Origin: Bombyx mori | Taxonomy: Eukaryota > Arthropoda > Insecta > Lepidoptera > Bombycidae | NCBI RefSeq assembly: GCF_030269925.1 | Contig: NC_085128.1 | Span: forward strand, 2,668,501 to 2,732,500 | Length of the DNA stretch: 64,000 nucleotides | Direction of reading: 5' to 3' | In this document: in pieces, positions 31,377-43,509 of the stretch | How positions within the stretch are numbered: the stretch's first letter is position 1 | Layout: the number at the start of each line of letters is the position of its first letter | The notes under the pieces: model-generated | Told to the model about the DNA's origin: nothing | Seen by the model: the letters and a program-made list of their open reading frames with translations, nothing else | The model's database searches: none | Translations under genes and position numbers: made by a program

Positions 31377-34300
31377 AATTTGACGCATAACTAAAGTGAA
31401 ATAAATCTTAACAGTTGTAAGTGGTCATAAATTACAAATGTAAATAATAATCTATAGTCAAATATGGACAGTTGAACGAACAGACACAATGCGATAAGCG
31501 AACCGGACCTCTCTTATCGGTAGCTGTTATATATTTAAACACAAGTTCGTTAATTGAACACCAACAAAAATTCATTTATGAGAGAATAATAAGGTTTAAT
31601 CAGATTATTAAAACTAATAAAAAATATTTGGCGTGCCCTTGTGGCGGTAGCTAATCATAGAACAGAAGGTATCTGACAGATACTTAAATCGCCCGAACTA
31701 CACTAAAATATATTAAAATATAGGTATATGTGTTACTTTTTCCCTGCCTAATTTACGTCTAGTGAAGCTAGAATAATCTAACGAGGTTACTAAAATATGT
31801 AGAAAAAAAAGAAAATTACTTAACAGAGATGTAAATCAGAGCATTTATATTCTTATTATTATTATACCAATTTAAGAAATAATAAATATGAGAAAGCGGT
31901 CTTTTTGAAGAATTATTAAGAATGAAACTCGAGTGTCAGTAACAAAATGTGTTTTATGTTTGAATTTAAAGCCACTTTCGTTTTTTTCTGACATTTTTAA
32001 CGCCATCTAAATCAAAGAAATGGGAAAAATATTAAAGTCAGAGCCTTTTTTGTTTGTTTACAAAACATAATTATAAATGTTATGTAAGTATTCTGAGAGT
32101 GAACACGCTGCTTTTGAATTCACAATAATGTTTGACTGAACTTCGAGGTGTCAGTGAATTTGTCGCACAGAAAGGTATGACTCACTCAGATTGCAACGAA
32201 AACAAAAGACTGTTTTATACACACGGCTCTTTGTTTGATCATTCTTGGAATGCTGTCAACGTTTTGTAGTAAAACAAAAAACCTATTAGGTAGGTACTTA
32301 GTTAAAGCAACTTTTAGTAAAACTTATTACAGCGCCATCTATCGTTGAGTAGAGTAAGCGTTCAGGATCTTTGTTTTTAATATTGACGATAGGTGGTAGT
32401 GCCATCGGATTTTTTGATAGAATTATAGTTTCGTTATTATTATTAATATATAGATTTATTTTTTAACTTTTATCTTATATATTTTTTCGACAATTATCTT
32501 AATGATCAGCTAAGGGTAGAAATAACATTCCAAAAAACTGTTCGATGAACAATACATGTGATATTTCCACCAAAGCTAACTATAGTAGTGGTAATTAATA
32601 CACATACTCGTATTAAATAACAGTCTCGACTGTTATGTGTTAACCACTAAATATGAGCCGTGCGCTTGTATATTCCTATAAAAAAAAAAAACATAGAGCC
32701 CGTAATTGCAACAGTTAATTGTATCGATACGTTATGTTCTGATAAGATAGCTATGGCCTTATTTCATTGTTAGAAGCGAACTAATTTATTTGTAAACTAG
32801 ATTGAGTCTGTATGACTCACAAAATAACAATTAAATCAACTGTTTTCTTATCGTCACGATAGGCGTGGATATGATGTTTTATCACTGACGGTTTCTTAAA
32901 TAGAATATTCAAAGGATTAATTTCTTAATTTACTGCAACTATTTTACGAATTTTATAAAGCCTTCTCTCCTTTTCCGTCTTATTGATGTAACATTAAATA
33001 ACTCCACAATATTTTATCTAATTAAAATAACGTTCACAATGTGATCACCATAGGCTTCTGTAGAAATCTTCTATCTCGATCTCTGGTAGACCACCCGGAT
33101 AATTAGGACCGTTTATTATCTTCCAATAGGGGAGGTACAGAGAAGTATAGAAACTTGCCAATTGCTGGACCAGAACGAACAGGCCGACGGGCGCTCCAGT
33201 TTAACCTTTAACTGATACGGAAGTCATCAAGTTACCCTTTTTTATGAAAAAGTCCGTACATTTCAAAAAAATAATAATCTAAAAACTTTAATTCGCTTCT
33301 GAATGTTTCTACATTTATTTCAATGTATGTACTTACCTATTTATTAGTCAAATTTGAGCCGGTAAATTTAAAAATAATTCCGTATTTTCTACATTAATAA
33401 ATCATAAACTGTTTGCCCAGTTATCAACCGCAGGTAACTTATCTCTTATCAAATACTAATGACATCACCTTTTAATACCGAGTAAAATCATAGTTCGTAG
33501 AAATAATAATACCATCATATCAAGACACCGTAATTGCCATAAATACAATGCAAAGAAAGGTCACGCTCGAATGGATAGTGTGCGTTCCAAAACCTAATCC
33601 CTTGAACTTGAGTGTGCGGAACGGAGGTAAACAAACGTTCGAGCAATCTGTAAATCCGTTGACGCGCATTTGTCATTTCGAACGCACGCGATTCAGTCGC
33701 ACGCGCTCCGTGTTTTCGAAAGTATACACATGACAGTTTGCAAAAAAAAAATACAAATGAAAACAAACATTTGAGAGCGTGCCGTAATAAATGTGGAATT
33801 GTTATTGTTTTTCAATAAACATTTATTTTACATTCAGTGTTAATTAGCAGTGAGTTTTAAGTGATCTACGTTAAAGTCAGTGTTATTTTTTGTATGGTTG
33901 TTCATGAAGGAAATAAGGTGACATGACCGTTAAGTATTTCGTATCTAGATCGTGAATATAAAAATACAAACGTTAATAACGTTATGGAGTTGTATTGATT
34001 TTATTTGGTAATCTCTTTTCTATTTTATTTTTATCGAATATATGAATTAAGTTACAAACTTTTTTTTACGAGAAATATGTTTTTTATGACGATTCACAAC
34101 TATGTGCTAATTTTGAATGACGAGTATGGGGTATTGTCGAGTGCTCAGCATATTTGTTTTTATTTTATCTTGCTTAACGTAAAAGTCTTTCCAAACTATT
34201 TTTAACTAAATAATCCGAAATACGTTGCCTCATAAAATTTCTTATTTTTGTTCTATATGAACCGGATTTTGGTCATTACGATTATAATAATATTAGACCG

Positions 34301-34744
34301 AAGATAACCAAATCGATTCCGACGTTTTGAAGTAATGCGATTATCGGTGAACAATATTTAATTATATATTACAGATACAGATCCAAGTTTGTTTTAATCG
34401 TTCTTAAATGACACGAAAATAATTTTGAAAAACTTGTAAATTCGCCTATGCCAAATAAATGTACAACAATATATAATATAGATTACTTAATATTTTGACT
34501 ACTTAAACTTTATTGCAATTTATTTATTTATTTTAATTTTAGTGATATTGATAATTATTCACCGATTTGACGCGAATCCACGACACTACTATTTATACCG
34601 GGAGATTATTGTTGAACTCGTGTTTACCGTCGTTAGCAGAGTACAGAGTTACATAATTACGTGCCACGCATATTTTTCGCCCGCCACAACCCTTTAAAAT
34701 ATATTTTTTGGCGAACTTCTCAAAAAACATTTGCGAACCCAAGC
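31377..34744. other. Long single-copy-looking stretch
   Basis: No family repeat or recognisable gene. 33050-33200 on the minus strand holds a 52-codon open stretch (GAPVGLFVLVQQLASFYTS...) without a known domain. 33600-33910 is somewhat GC-richer, with CATTCAGTGTTAATTAG and a donor-like AAG|GTGACA, and could be a 5' untranslated exon. Both are weak. AGCGCCATCTAT at 32332 is a copy of the motif noted at 17640. Confidence 0.35.
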
Positions 34745-35109
34745 CTATCAATTTTTCTAATGAAATATGTACTTAACAAATGTTTACGATTGACTTCCAC
34801 AGTGAAGGAATAACATCGTGTAGTAATAATCAAACCTGTAAAATTATAATTTGCGTAATTACCGGTGGTAGGACGTCTTGTGAGTCCGCACGGGTAGGTG
34901 CCACCACCCCGCCTATTTCTGCCGTGAAGCAGTAATGGGTTTCGGTTTGATGGGTGAGGCAGTCGTTGTACTGTAAAAACTGAGACCTTAGAACTCCTAT
35001 CTCAAGATAAGTTGCCGCATTTATGTTGTAGATGTGCATGGGCTCCGATAACCACTTATTATCAGGTGGGCTGTAAGCTCGTCCACCCATCTAAGCAATA
35101 AAAAAAAAA
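34745..35109 (+). mobile_element. tRNA-headed SINE lacking the head
   Basis: Starts in the linker TCAATTTTTCTAATGAAATA just 3' of the tRNA-like part and continues TTTACGATTGACTTCCAC, GGAATAACATCGTGTAG, TTGCGTAATTACCGGTGG and the BMC1-type body to CATCTAAGCAATAAAAAAAA. Confidence 0.85.
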
Positions 35110-35160
35110 GTTTGGAATTGGTAGTGAATTCGAAAAACCTATTTACGAATTGAAAGTTTT

Positions 35161-35279
35161 TCTTTTTCTCGCCTATTCGCTAGTAGTCTAAGGGGCAATT
35201 CCAACATCTCTCGGACGGATGGGTGAGCTCACGGGTTCAACCTGAGAGAATTTGCTAACACTAGCCCTAGCAAAAGGAT
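35161..35279 (-). mobile_element. Bm1-like SINE tail fragment
   Basis: CTCGCCTATTCGCTAGTAGTC, GGTGAGCTCACGGGTTC and GCTAACACTAGCCCTAGC in minus orientation. It faces the plus-strand copy at 35460-35661. Confidence 0.6.
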
Positions 35280-35459
35280 AAACCGGAGAGGATAATTATT
35301 AGAAGAAACTTATGTGAAATTTACTATGCTATCTACAGCTAAGGATAATTTGGTAATAAAACTTTATAATAATGGTTCTTCGCCCTACTTGAATCTAGTT
35401 ACGTTTTAATAAAAGACACGAAAATGTATATAATTTTTTAAATTTAAATCGTCGGTTAA

Positions 35460-35661
35460 ATCGTTTCATCGTTCTCGTCGAACCCGTCGGACGGAGGACT
35501 CGGCGAGTAAATTAACCCATAGACACATCCCACTAAGTTTCTCGCCGGATCTTCTCAGTGGGTCGAGTTTCCGATCCGGTGGTAGATTCTGCGAAGTACG
35601 GCTCTTGCTAGGATTCGTCTCTCTAGACTCTAGACCATCAGCTTAGGTAGGAACAAAAAAT
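35460..35661 (+). mobile_element. Bm1-like SINE, 5'-truncated
   Basis: CATCGTTCTCGTCGAACCCG, AAGTTTCTCGCCGGATCTTC, GATCCGGTGGTAGATTCTG and CATCAGCTTAGGTAGGAAC. The block between CTAGGATTCG and CTCTAGACTC has lost the usual GAGCTCAC part. Confidence 0.75.
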
Positions 35662-35809
35662 TAAAACTCTTAACTTCGCAAAAAAACCTATTGATGAGTT
35701 TGAATTCCGAGATCGGGGTTTTAACTGAATTCGGATACCTCAAAATGCGACCTTAAAACTGGAACTAAACGAACATGGGTCTACACATTAGTCGTATGAT
35801 AAAAATGAA

Positions 35810-35925
35810 TCTTTGACCTCATGTCTTAAAGTAAATAGCGACATTTACATTCTGATGTCCATGGACTGCAATAACTAACACCCGGTAAGCTCGTCTATCC
35901 ACCGAACGGATTGTAATAAAAGCAT
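35810..35925 (+). mobile_element. Degenerate BMC1/BmSE-type tail
   Basis: CGACATTTACATTCTGATGTCC, GGACTGCAATAACTAACACC and GGTAAGCTCGTCTATCCACC in the family order. Confidence 0.5.
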
Positions 35926-36610
35926 TGTTTTTGCGAGACTCAAATATTATCATAAAACCAATAGATTTATCGTGCTTTAAATATATTTTTTATTACATTG
36001 CCGTGGACACAGAGTATAGCTATGCCAATTTTCTTGGTATTCATATTATATTCCCTTGAGTCATTCGTCTAGAGTTCTCTCAAGACTGGCTGACCTACCC
36101 CTCAAATTCAAAGCGACGCAAATAGTGAGGACGCTTCCGATAAACCACTATAAACAGAACTTACCCAGAACCCCTCCGCCTATAAATTCCGGAATTATAA
36201 GGCTACTCTGGTTTAGTTAAAAACATTTTTATTTGTCTACTTTCAGTTTTAGGATAGTAAACAACTATAATAGCAACGGAGCGTTGAGGACAAATAGAAA
36301 AACACAAAGAAACGAAAGAAAGAAATCGTAACATCTCAGACAACGAAGAAAAAAAACATTTCTTGTTTTACATCTTTCAAAGAAATTCGGAAAAAATATA
36401 TATTTCATCATTATAAAATAATTAAAGAAATGCCTTTAATTTTTAATGTCTGCAAAAACATAAATACTTTATTATCCAAAAGTTGCGGTATTACGTTTTT
36501 CTAGGATAATTGATTACCGGTCTGAGTCTAAATGCTCACGCTTGGCAAGCCTCTGCATTTATAACACTTAATTGTCAAATACTGATGAATTCTTTCAAAG
36601 TCTGGTACTG
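35926..36610. other. Non-coding stretch
   Basis: Nothing supported. Confidence 0.4.
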
Positions 36611-36857
36611 GTTACTGGTGGTAGGACCTCTTGTGAGTCCGCACGGGTGGGTAGGTACCACCACCCAGCCTATTTCTGCCGTGAAGCAGTAATGCGTTTC
36701 GGTTTGAAGGGTGGGGCAGCCGCTGTACCTATACAGAGACCTTAGAACTTATATCTCAAGGTAGGTGGCGCATTTACCTTGTTGATGTCTATGGGCTCCA
36801 GTAACCACTTAACACCAGGTGGGCTGTGAGGTCGTCCACCCATCTAAGCAGTAAAAA
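36611..36857 (+). mobile_element. BMC1/BmSE-type element, truncated at the recurrent 5' point
   Basis: Starts GTTACTGGTGGTAGGACC and is complete to CCATCTAAGCAGTAAAAAAAG. Low divergence suggests a fairly young insertion. The 60-codon frame across it is a shadow. Confidence 0.9.
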
Positions 36858-38084
36858 AAGTCGAATAGTAAGTTGACCATGAGCTTAGTAATCGGAATAT
36901 ATAAAAATGTTAAATTTTAACATTACAAAAAAAACCGTTAAAATAAAATAAAAAACCCTTTTATATTATCGGCTTCTCAAGGTACGCCAGGCGACCCGAT
37001 ACAAATCATTAAATTATAAAAAAGACAATAAAAATCACCATTACTTACTAAAAACATACGTGTATTTCAAATACAAAGATTATCTTATAATTACTTTAAC
37101 GTTTTGATCTCCCGGTTTTTTACTCTAATTACATTATATCAATATGTTTTTTTTAAACTTGTGATTAACATGTAAGTAATACTTTTATTTTCTCTACTAT
37201 TCGCGAAACGCGAAGAAAATTCTAAAAATTATTAACTTAAAAAAAAACATCAATACATAATTTTATAATTAGTTTTACGTTTTTATCTCCCGTTTTTTAA
37301 TCTAATTATATCATATCATATTTCGTTATTAGTTTTGATTTTGTGTACGATTCGCGAAAACCAAACAAAAATTTTACAAATTACAACAACAAGTTACTAC
37401 AACTTAAAAATAAAACGAACTTATCATTCTAATTGATACGTATGTAATCTTTTAATCTTGCTCAATCCACGAAGTAGGGTAACGCGGTATACTGCTAACG
37501 AAACAGTTACAGCGCGTGATGGTGGTCGATGAGGAAATCCAAGAACATAGTTTTGTTTTCATTAAAAACGGTTTAATCTTGTAGCGATGCGTCGAATAAT
37601 CTAGAACATGCAGAATCGGCAAAGAATGTGCACAGCTGACACAAAACAATCAAAAGGCTCGGACAGTTAATTTATTTAAAAATATGCCTCAGTTTAGCAA
37701 TTTGAAACGCTATAAAAATTAAAAAGGCATTAAAATCGCAATAGCTTCGTTATCAATTCCGGATGCCGTTTGATCATTAAGAAGAATCGACAAGAAACTT
37801 ATAGGTTGCCATTTTGGCGTTTACAAATAATTATGCATAAATACATTATGACTATAATTAGTAGAAACGGCTTTGCTGAGCACTACTTTATAATGATCTA
37901 GGATTGCTGCGTGCACACAATTTAAAATCCAAAGTTCAAACACAAGTTTGTTGACAGATTGATTTCGCGTTCCATTCTTCAGGCCTCCGTGGCAATAAAA
38001 CGAAGAATTCGAAACGTTTTAAGCCTGAACATGCTATTCAACGGAGTCAATGCAGCTATTATTCGCGGTATATATCCTGCTCTG
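36858..38084. other. Single-copy-looking AT-rich stretch
   Basis: Nothing supported; the 65-codon minus frame at 37452-37649 has no recognisable domain. Confidence 0.35.
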
Positions 38085-38270
38085 GTTAGCGTGTGATGTG
38101 AGAGAGAAGACGTATGGAAATGGTAGTGCAAGGTAGAGGGGGAAGAGGTAGACCGAAGGAGACATGGAGTGAGTGTTGAGCTGACGACTGATAAAAGGGA
38201 ATGAAAGAGAAAAATTAGCTGTGCCGACCCCACCTAGTCGGATAAGGTGAAGAAAAAGAAGACCATATAT
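38085..38270 (+). mobile_element. Non-LTR retrotransposon 3' end (GRGRPK type)
   Basis: Reads VVQGRGGRGRPKETW in frame before a stop, a C-terminal LINE motif. The 3' end is GCTGTGCCGACCCCACCTAG, GGATAAGGTGAAG and GAAAAAGAAG. The same 3' end occurs at 53668-53876 and 58165-58332. Confidence 0.65.
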
Positions 38271-41200
38271 TCTGCTCTCAAAGGAGTTTGCTAATCGAGC
38301 ACTGCTTTGATGTTATCCGCATTAAATATTTGTTCGTTGTTCTGTATAAGCGAAAAATGTATTCGCCAAACCTTACCATCTTTGTAACACGCTTCTATGA
38401 GCTTATGTAAGTTCGCGTGTAACGAAATCTTTAAACGTCATTTTCACCTCAAGACTTTTCATTAACTTGCAAAATTTTAACACGCATAAAGTACTGATGA
38501 CAACACAATAATTTTACAATTTCCTGTATCGATAGGATAAAAATAAATAAAATTAATTGCTAGTTCGGTTTGCTATTTAAGCGTCTTTTTTTTATTAGTT
38601 ATTGTAAATGCATTAATGAGTTGAAGATTTTCTCTGAATACGTTTTTTACATTAAACTCTGTTGTCACACGAATTTAGACCTTATAAAAAATTGAATACA
38701 GTGTTGCCATTCCTGTTTATTCTCATATATATTTCAAAAATCACTATCATTTTCTTTCGGACCCTCAAAGCGAAACGCGATCTCTTCACATAGACTTTTG
38801 CTTTGCTTTTTGCAACATCCTATATTCCCAATCATAAAAATCGATTATTATTAGCAACACCTAATTATCCGTATAATAAAAAATCTAGAAAAAAGAACAG
38901 CGATACTTAAACCACCCGAAAATATTCTATAGCACCCATTTTGTTGTGTAAAGCATAATAAACCAGTGCAATAAAGTTTAACGATATCATTAATTAGTTG
39001 TGTAGTGCACGTTAAAGAAAGCCGTGACCTCATCGCTGCTTTACGAGTTGTAAATTAGGAAGTTCGAATCCGTGCAGGGATTCCTTCTAATTTAAAATAT
39101 TGCAATAATAAGTGCCCAGTTGTTAAGTATGATTTTGATGGTAGTTAATACGAATTTACTTCGCCCGAAAGATAAGCTGATGAGATCGAAACAACAGACG
39201 GAGAGATCAGGGTTAGTGTGGCGTATGATCAAACAAATCGGAGTTAATTTTAAAATGCGTACACATAAAGAGAACTTAAGAATAAAAGTAATTAAATCAA
39301 TAAGATTATATCAAAATACAAACGCAATGTATTCTATATTATGACTACATTAATTACATACAGTGAACCGGAATTTAATTGGTTAAATTGATTATTGTAA
39401 TATATAATATAATCATTAAATAATTTAGGTAATTTAGAAACGGCCTAAAAGGTCATAATACACACCTACTTCCATCACAGACCAGACAGATGTATCCAAT
39501 TGTTCGATTGTAAATTAATAGAAGTAAATTTTCGCATGTTTTTACTTAACAGGTTTTATTTTTCGTCTATAATAATAAAAATATATATACCAGAAGAGCC
39601 TTCCCAATATGTAGATTAAAGACGAGAATCTAAACCAATATATAAATAACCCATGTTTAATAAAAAAAAGGAAACATGTCCTTTAAGCCGTGCATTTAAA
39701 TTAATTAGAACAAATCCTATATTTATTTACGTCAGTGAAAACATATATGAGACCCCGGAAATCTCGTTTTACGCCACAACCTTGCCAGTTGGATACTGCC
39801 GTAATCAAACAGCTGCGTTCTCTCAAACGAATCCAAAGAACGCGCATCGTTGTCTAGACAATGAAAAATCTGGTCAAGATCGACCATAAATTTATTATAA
39901 TTATATCGCATAAATGTATTGTGGATGTAGTTGCAATTAATAATTTATAGTAGAATATTTTTAACCTATTTTGAAGTTAACGGTACAACCATAGACAACA
40001 AATAACATTTTTATTAGGCTGTACAATATTCATGGCGACGCGTTACTCTTTAGTTGTCTGTGACCACGAAAACTAAAAAATAATAGAAACGTCGAAAAAA
40101 TGAAATGAAAATTACAAACAACAGATTAAACCGTAAAAGTTTTAACTGCATAGATAATATTTCTGTTACAATAGAAAATACTAACTGTATTGCTTGTATC
40201 CCACTAATAAATTGTTCAACTTTTATTATTACTTGTACTAAATAGAAAACGTTTGCTTTCTAATGCTAGATTAGGTGTTTTCACCAAAATGCCTTTTTCT
40301 ATCACGATTCACGACCTAAAATGCGTAATGCGTATAATAATTGCGTCTTTGATGTCCATTCTCTTTGCACAAGTAAGCCAATAAGCAAACATTGGGAGTC
40401 TAAATTAAACTAACATAATTTTAACCCCACTGTAAAGCAAATACATATCAATAACAAGTTATAACTCCCAGCTATGTGACATTGAAATGAGTCAGACTTT
40501 CTCAGCTGACTCAGCCGTATGTTTTGCTTCAGATGAACGTTAAGGCATTCCGTGATCGCATTGGAAATTGTTGGAATATCTACGGCTTGAATTGTTATCG
40601 TACGTTGTTTGTCTTCGTCACGAAAGGAATTCCTTTCTTCGGTTATATTGACGTTCGCTTGACAGGTGCGTCTGTGATACTTTTTTTAATGGCGGCGGCG
40701 CGGCGTTTCTTTTCACTCAAACGTCAAATTTTGAGGTTATATTTTGAAGTGATTCAAACGCGCGCTTGTCAAGATAAAAGATTACTGAAATGTTCTTAAA
40801 CATTTCAATTCTCTCGAAATCATGTGTCTGTATGTATGCTTGTTCTGCTTAATAGTTTACGTCTTATAATATACATGCCAGATTTTAAGTATAATGGTAT
40901 GTTAGTAATACAACTTCTTCTAATCTCTATCTTCAAATAAGAAGAAAGATGGAAGATATTACAATATATCGTTGTAAATTAGGAGTTCGTTCGTTGAACT
41001 TTATTTACATTTGCATCTTCCGGCTATCATTGGATTGCAAAATAAGCACAGGAAATGGCTATGAGTAATATTGTTATCTTAATGGTGGTAATTGTATTAT
41101 TGTAAGCCCGTAAGGGTCAGATCATTAGCAGGCCTCCTCTTGGCGTGAAGCAATCAGGTTTTCCTGTTCGTAGGATAAGGAGAATCCGTTCTCAATGGTC

Positions 41201-41626
41201 AGAATGGACCGCACTCCCAATAGGGTAGGGAACTGCCTATTATATCACCATTCGTGTGAGTTTCGGCAATGAAAAAATAGTGGCAACAGTAAAACAGTCA
41301 CTGCAGATCTGGATAACAGGCCAGATTATATATTACATGACATAATATAATATAATTATAATAATATGCGACATCATATGTATAATATACGACCATATGC
41401 ACGTTAAACTAAATTAATCTTCAATTCTCAAATTAAGTACCTATTCATTTTGGTACATAATAACTCAAGTCTTGTTGTCCAAAACACAATGAGCCCGAGG
41501 TCGTATTAATTCGAACATCGATCACGTTACCTTAGGTTTTGACATTTGAAGGATCTAATCGCTTTCATACGCAAATGAAATCATCACAAAGCTGACCAGG
41601 CTTTCTGGTGGATATTTTTACTGGTT
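38271..41626. other. Long single-copy-looking stretch
   Basis: No family repeat recognised. 40533-40665 is bounded by an acceptor-like GTTTTGCTTCAG and a donor-like GACAG|GTGCGT and is open in one frame (MNVKAFRDRIGNCWNIYGLN...). It has no known domain and is only a candidate exon. Many small AT-rich frames are spurious. Confidence 0.3.
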
Positions 41627-41725
41627 ATAGGGTGTCTTGTGGGACCGCAAAGCAGTAATGCATTTGGTTTTGAAGGTTGGGGCAGTGGTGGTACTACAAA
41701 AATGGAGATTTAGAACTCATATCTC
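41627..41725 (+). mobile_element. Degenerate BMC1/BmSE-type fragment
   Basis: GGTGTCTTGTGGGACCGC, AAAGCAGTAATGCATTTGG and GATTTAGAACTCATATCTC in order. It lies just upstream of a second, better copy. Confidence 0.6.
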
Positions 41726-41739
41726 AACTCATATCTTTT

Positions 41740-41987
41740 TTACTGGTGGTAGCACGTCTTGTGAGTCCGTACAGGTACCACCACCCTGCCTATTTCTGTC
41801 GTGAAGCAGTAATGCGTTTCGGTTTGAAGGGCGGGGCAGCCGTTGTATTATTAAAAGTGAGACCTTACAACTCATGTCTCAAGGTGGGTGGCGGCATTAA
41901 GTTGTAGATGTCTATGGGCTCAGGTAACCACTTAACATCAGGTGGGCCGTAAGCTCGTTCAGTCATCAGAGCAATAAATAAATAAAT
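41740..41987 (+). mobile_element. BMC1/BmSE-type element, truncated at the recurrent 5' point
   Basis: Starts TTACTGGTGGTAGCACG and runs to CATCAGAGCAATAAATAAATAAAT. This copy has the variant body (GTATTATTAAAAGTGAGACC). Confidence 0.85.
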
Positions 41988-42110
41988 ATGGGTCGCAGCA
42001 TTTTCGTTCTTGATGTCTACAGGCTCTGGTAACCACTTCACAACATGTGAGCCCCGTCAGATCATACCACGGAATAGATAAATAAGGTGGATCGTACAAC
42101 CATCTGAGCA
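41988..42110 (+). mobile_element. Degenerate BMC1/BmSE-type tail
   Basis: GGGTCGCAGCATTTTCG, TTGATGTCTACAGGCTCTGG and TAACCACTTCACAACATG. It is the third copy in a row, so the three form a tandem-like cluster. Confidence 0.5.
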
Positions 42111-42426
42111 AAAAAAATAATTGAATTTTCACCTAAAAGTATTTTTAAAGGGAATGCGCTATGATTATGAATGAGGTAATAAAAGTCAACGGGAATATTA
42201 AAGTCAATGATCGAATGCCTGACTGAAGTCTATGTTTGTTGTTATCGAGCGCTTATAATAGGGTCCGGGCTATTTAAAGGACCGTAAAAGAGTATTTAAG
42301 CGATTATCGAACGATTATTAATCATAGCGTGGCAGTATTTGTATCTACCTTAAATCTACTTTACTATTTTCCAACTAAAATCTGATCTCTGTTACGGCGC
42401 CATGAATAAGAGCCACCAACCTATCC

Positions 42427-42672
42427 ATATTTGCCGCGTAACAGGTGTGTGTTCTGATTTGAAGGGTGGGACAGCAATATAATTGATTATGGTCCGACCG
42501 AAAGTTTCGGTTTCGGCCGAAACTGAGTCTGATGCCGAAATTCGGTTTCGGTTTTAAAAACCAGTTTCGCTCAGACACTATAATTGATACTTCGATCACA
42601 ATAGTGAAGGTGCATAGCGGCATTCACGTTGTAGCTTGTGTAGGCTGCGGTAATCATTTAAAGTCGTGTAGT
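42427..42672 (+). mobile_element. Degenerate BMC1/BmSE-type element interrupted by a palindrome-rich insert
   Basis: The left part (TATTTGCCGCGTAACAGG, TTGAAGGGTGGGACAGC) and right part (CGGCATTCACGTTGTAG, GCGGTAATCATTTAAAG) belong to one old copy. Between them, 42498-42590 holds short palindromes CCGAAAGTTTCGG and TTTCGGCCGAAA, which are not part of the family. Confidence 0.5.
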
Positions 42673-42717
42673 CCGCGAAATTTAAATTTCTTTTTGAGCG
42701 TATTTCTTACCCATTTC

Positions 42718-42880
42718 TTTTTTTTCTTTTTATTGCCTTTGTAGGCAGACGAGCATACGGCCCACCTGATGGTAAGTGGTTAGCGGCGCTCATGTACGTC
42801 TGTAATCCCAGGGGCAGAGCCAAGCCGCTGCCTACCATTAAGTACTCTCCGCAAGTCTCGCTTGAAGAAGGACATGTTAT
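42718..42880 (-). mobile_element. Jockey-like LINE 3' tail
   Basis: A T-rich run, TTATTGCCTTTGTAGGCAGAC, GAGCATACGGCCCACCTGATG, CAGGGGCAGAGCCAAGCCGC and CTCCGCAAGTCTCG, matching 1864-2030. It ends at an ATTT simple repeat (42878-42901). Confidence 0.8.
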
Positions 42881-43040
42881 ATTTATTTATTTATTTATTT
42901 TGTCAATTTAGTTTTGATCTGTATAAAGTTATAAAGCCATTTAATTTTGTTCGTCTGACATTTTTAGACATACATATGTAATTATGGCATTGCACTATCA
43001 TATTTTACATATGAAAGCATTTGCACTCAATGCAATGCAA

Positions 43041-43509
43041 GAAGTCGTTGTGGCCTAAAGTAGAAGTCGTTGTGGCCTAAAGGATAAGACGTCCGGTGCA
43101 TTCGTATGTAGAGATGCACCGGTGTTCGAATCCCGCAGGCGGGTACCAATTTTTCTAATGAAATACGTACTCAACAAATGTTCACGATTGACTTCCACGA
43201 TGAAGGAATAACATCGTGTAATAAAAATCAAACCCCCAAAATTATAATTTGCGTAATCACTGGTGGTAGGACCTCTTGGGAGTCCGCACGGGTAGGTACC
43301 ACCACCCCGCCTATTTCCGCCGTGAAGCAGTAATGCGTTTCGGTTTGAAGGGTGGGGCAGCCGTTGTAACTATACTGAGACCTTAGAACTTATATCTCAA
43401 GGTGGGTGGCGCATTTACGTTGTAGATGTCTATGGGCTCCAGTAACCACTTAACACCAGGTGGGCTGTGAGCTCGTCCACCCATCTAAGCAATAAAAAAA
43501 TAAAAAAAA
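43041..43509 (+). mobile_element. tRNA-headed SINE, full length
   Basis: The head carries box A TGGCCTAAAGGA (43072-43083) and box B GGTGTTCGAATCC (43121-43133). A CCCGCAGGCGGGTACC stem follows, then the linker AATTTTTCTAATG, then the whole BMC1-type body and CATCTAAGCAATAAAAAAA. The first 20 bases (GAAGTCGTTGTGGCCTAAAG) are duplicated at 43041-43060 and 43063-43082. The head shows it is pol III-type, and its 3' part is shared with the truncated BMC1-type copies. Confidence 0.9.

Noticed and set aside
33515..33766. Overlapping 83- and 61-codon frames on opposite strands
   Set aside because: No known domain, no splice context supporting either; likely chance.
39040..39095. tRNA-like GTTCGAATCC at about 39063
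   Set aside because: No matching box A or acceptor stem could be seen.
43063..43140. Possible tRNA gene (box A and box B present)
   Set aside because: Four copies share the same head followed by a SINE body, and no full cloverleaf is apparent; these are SINE heads.
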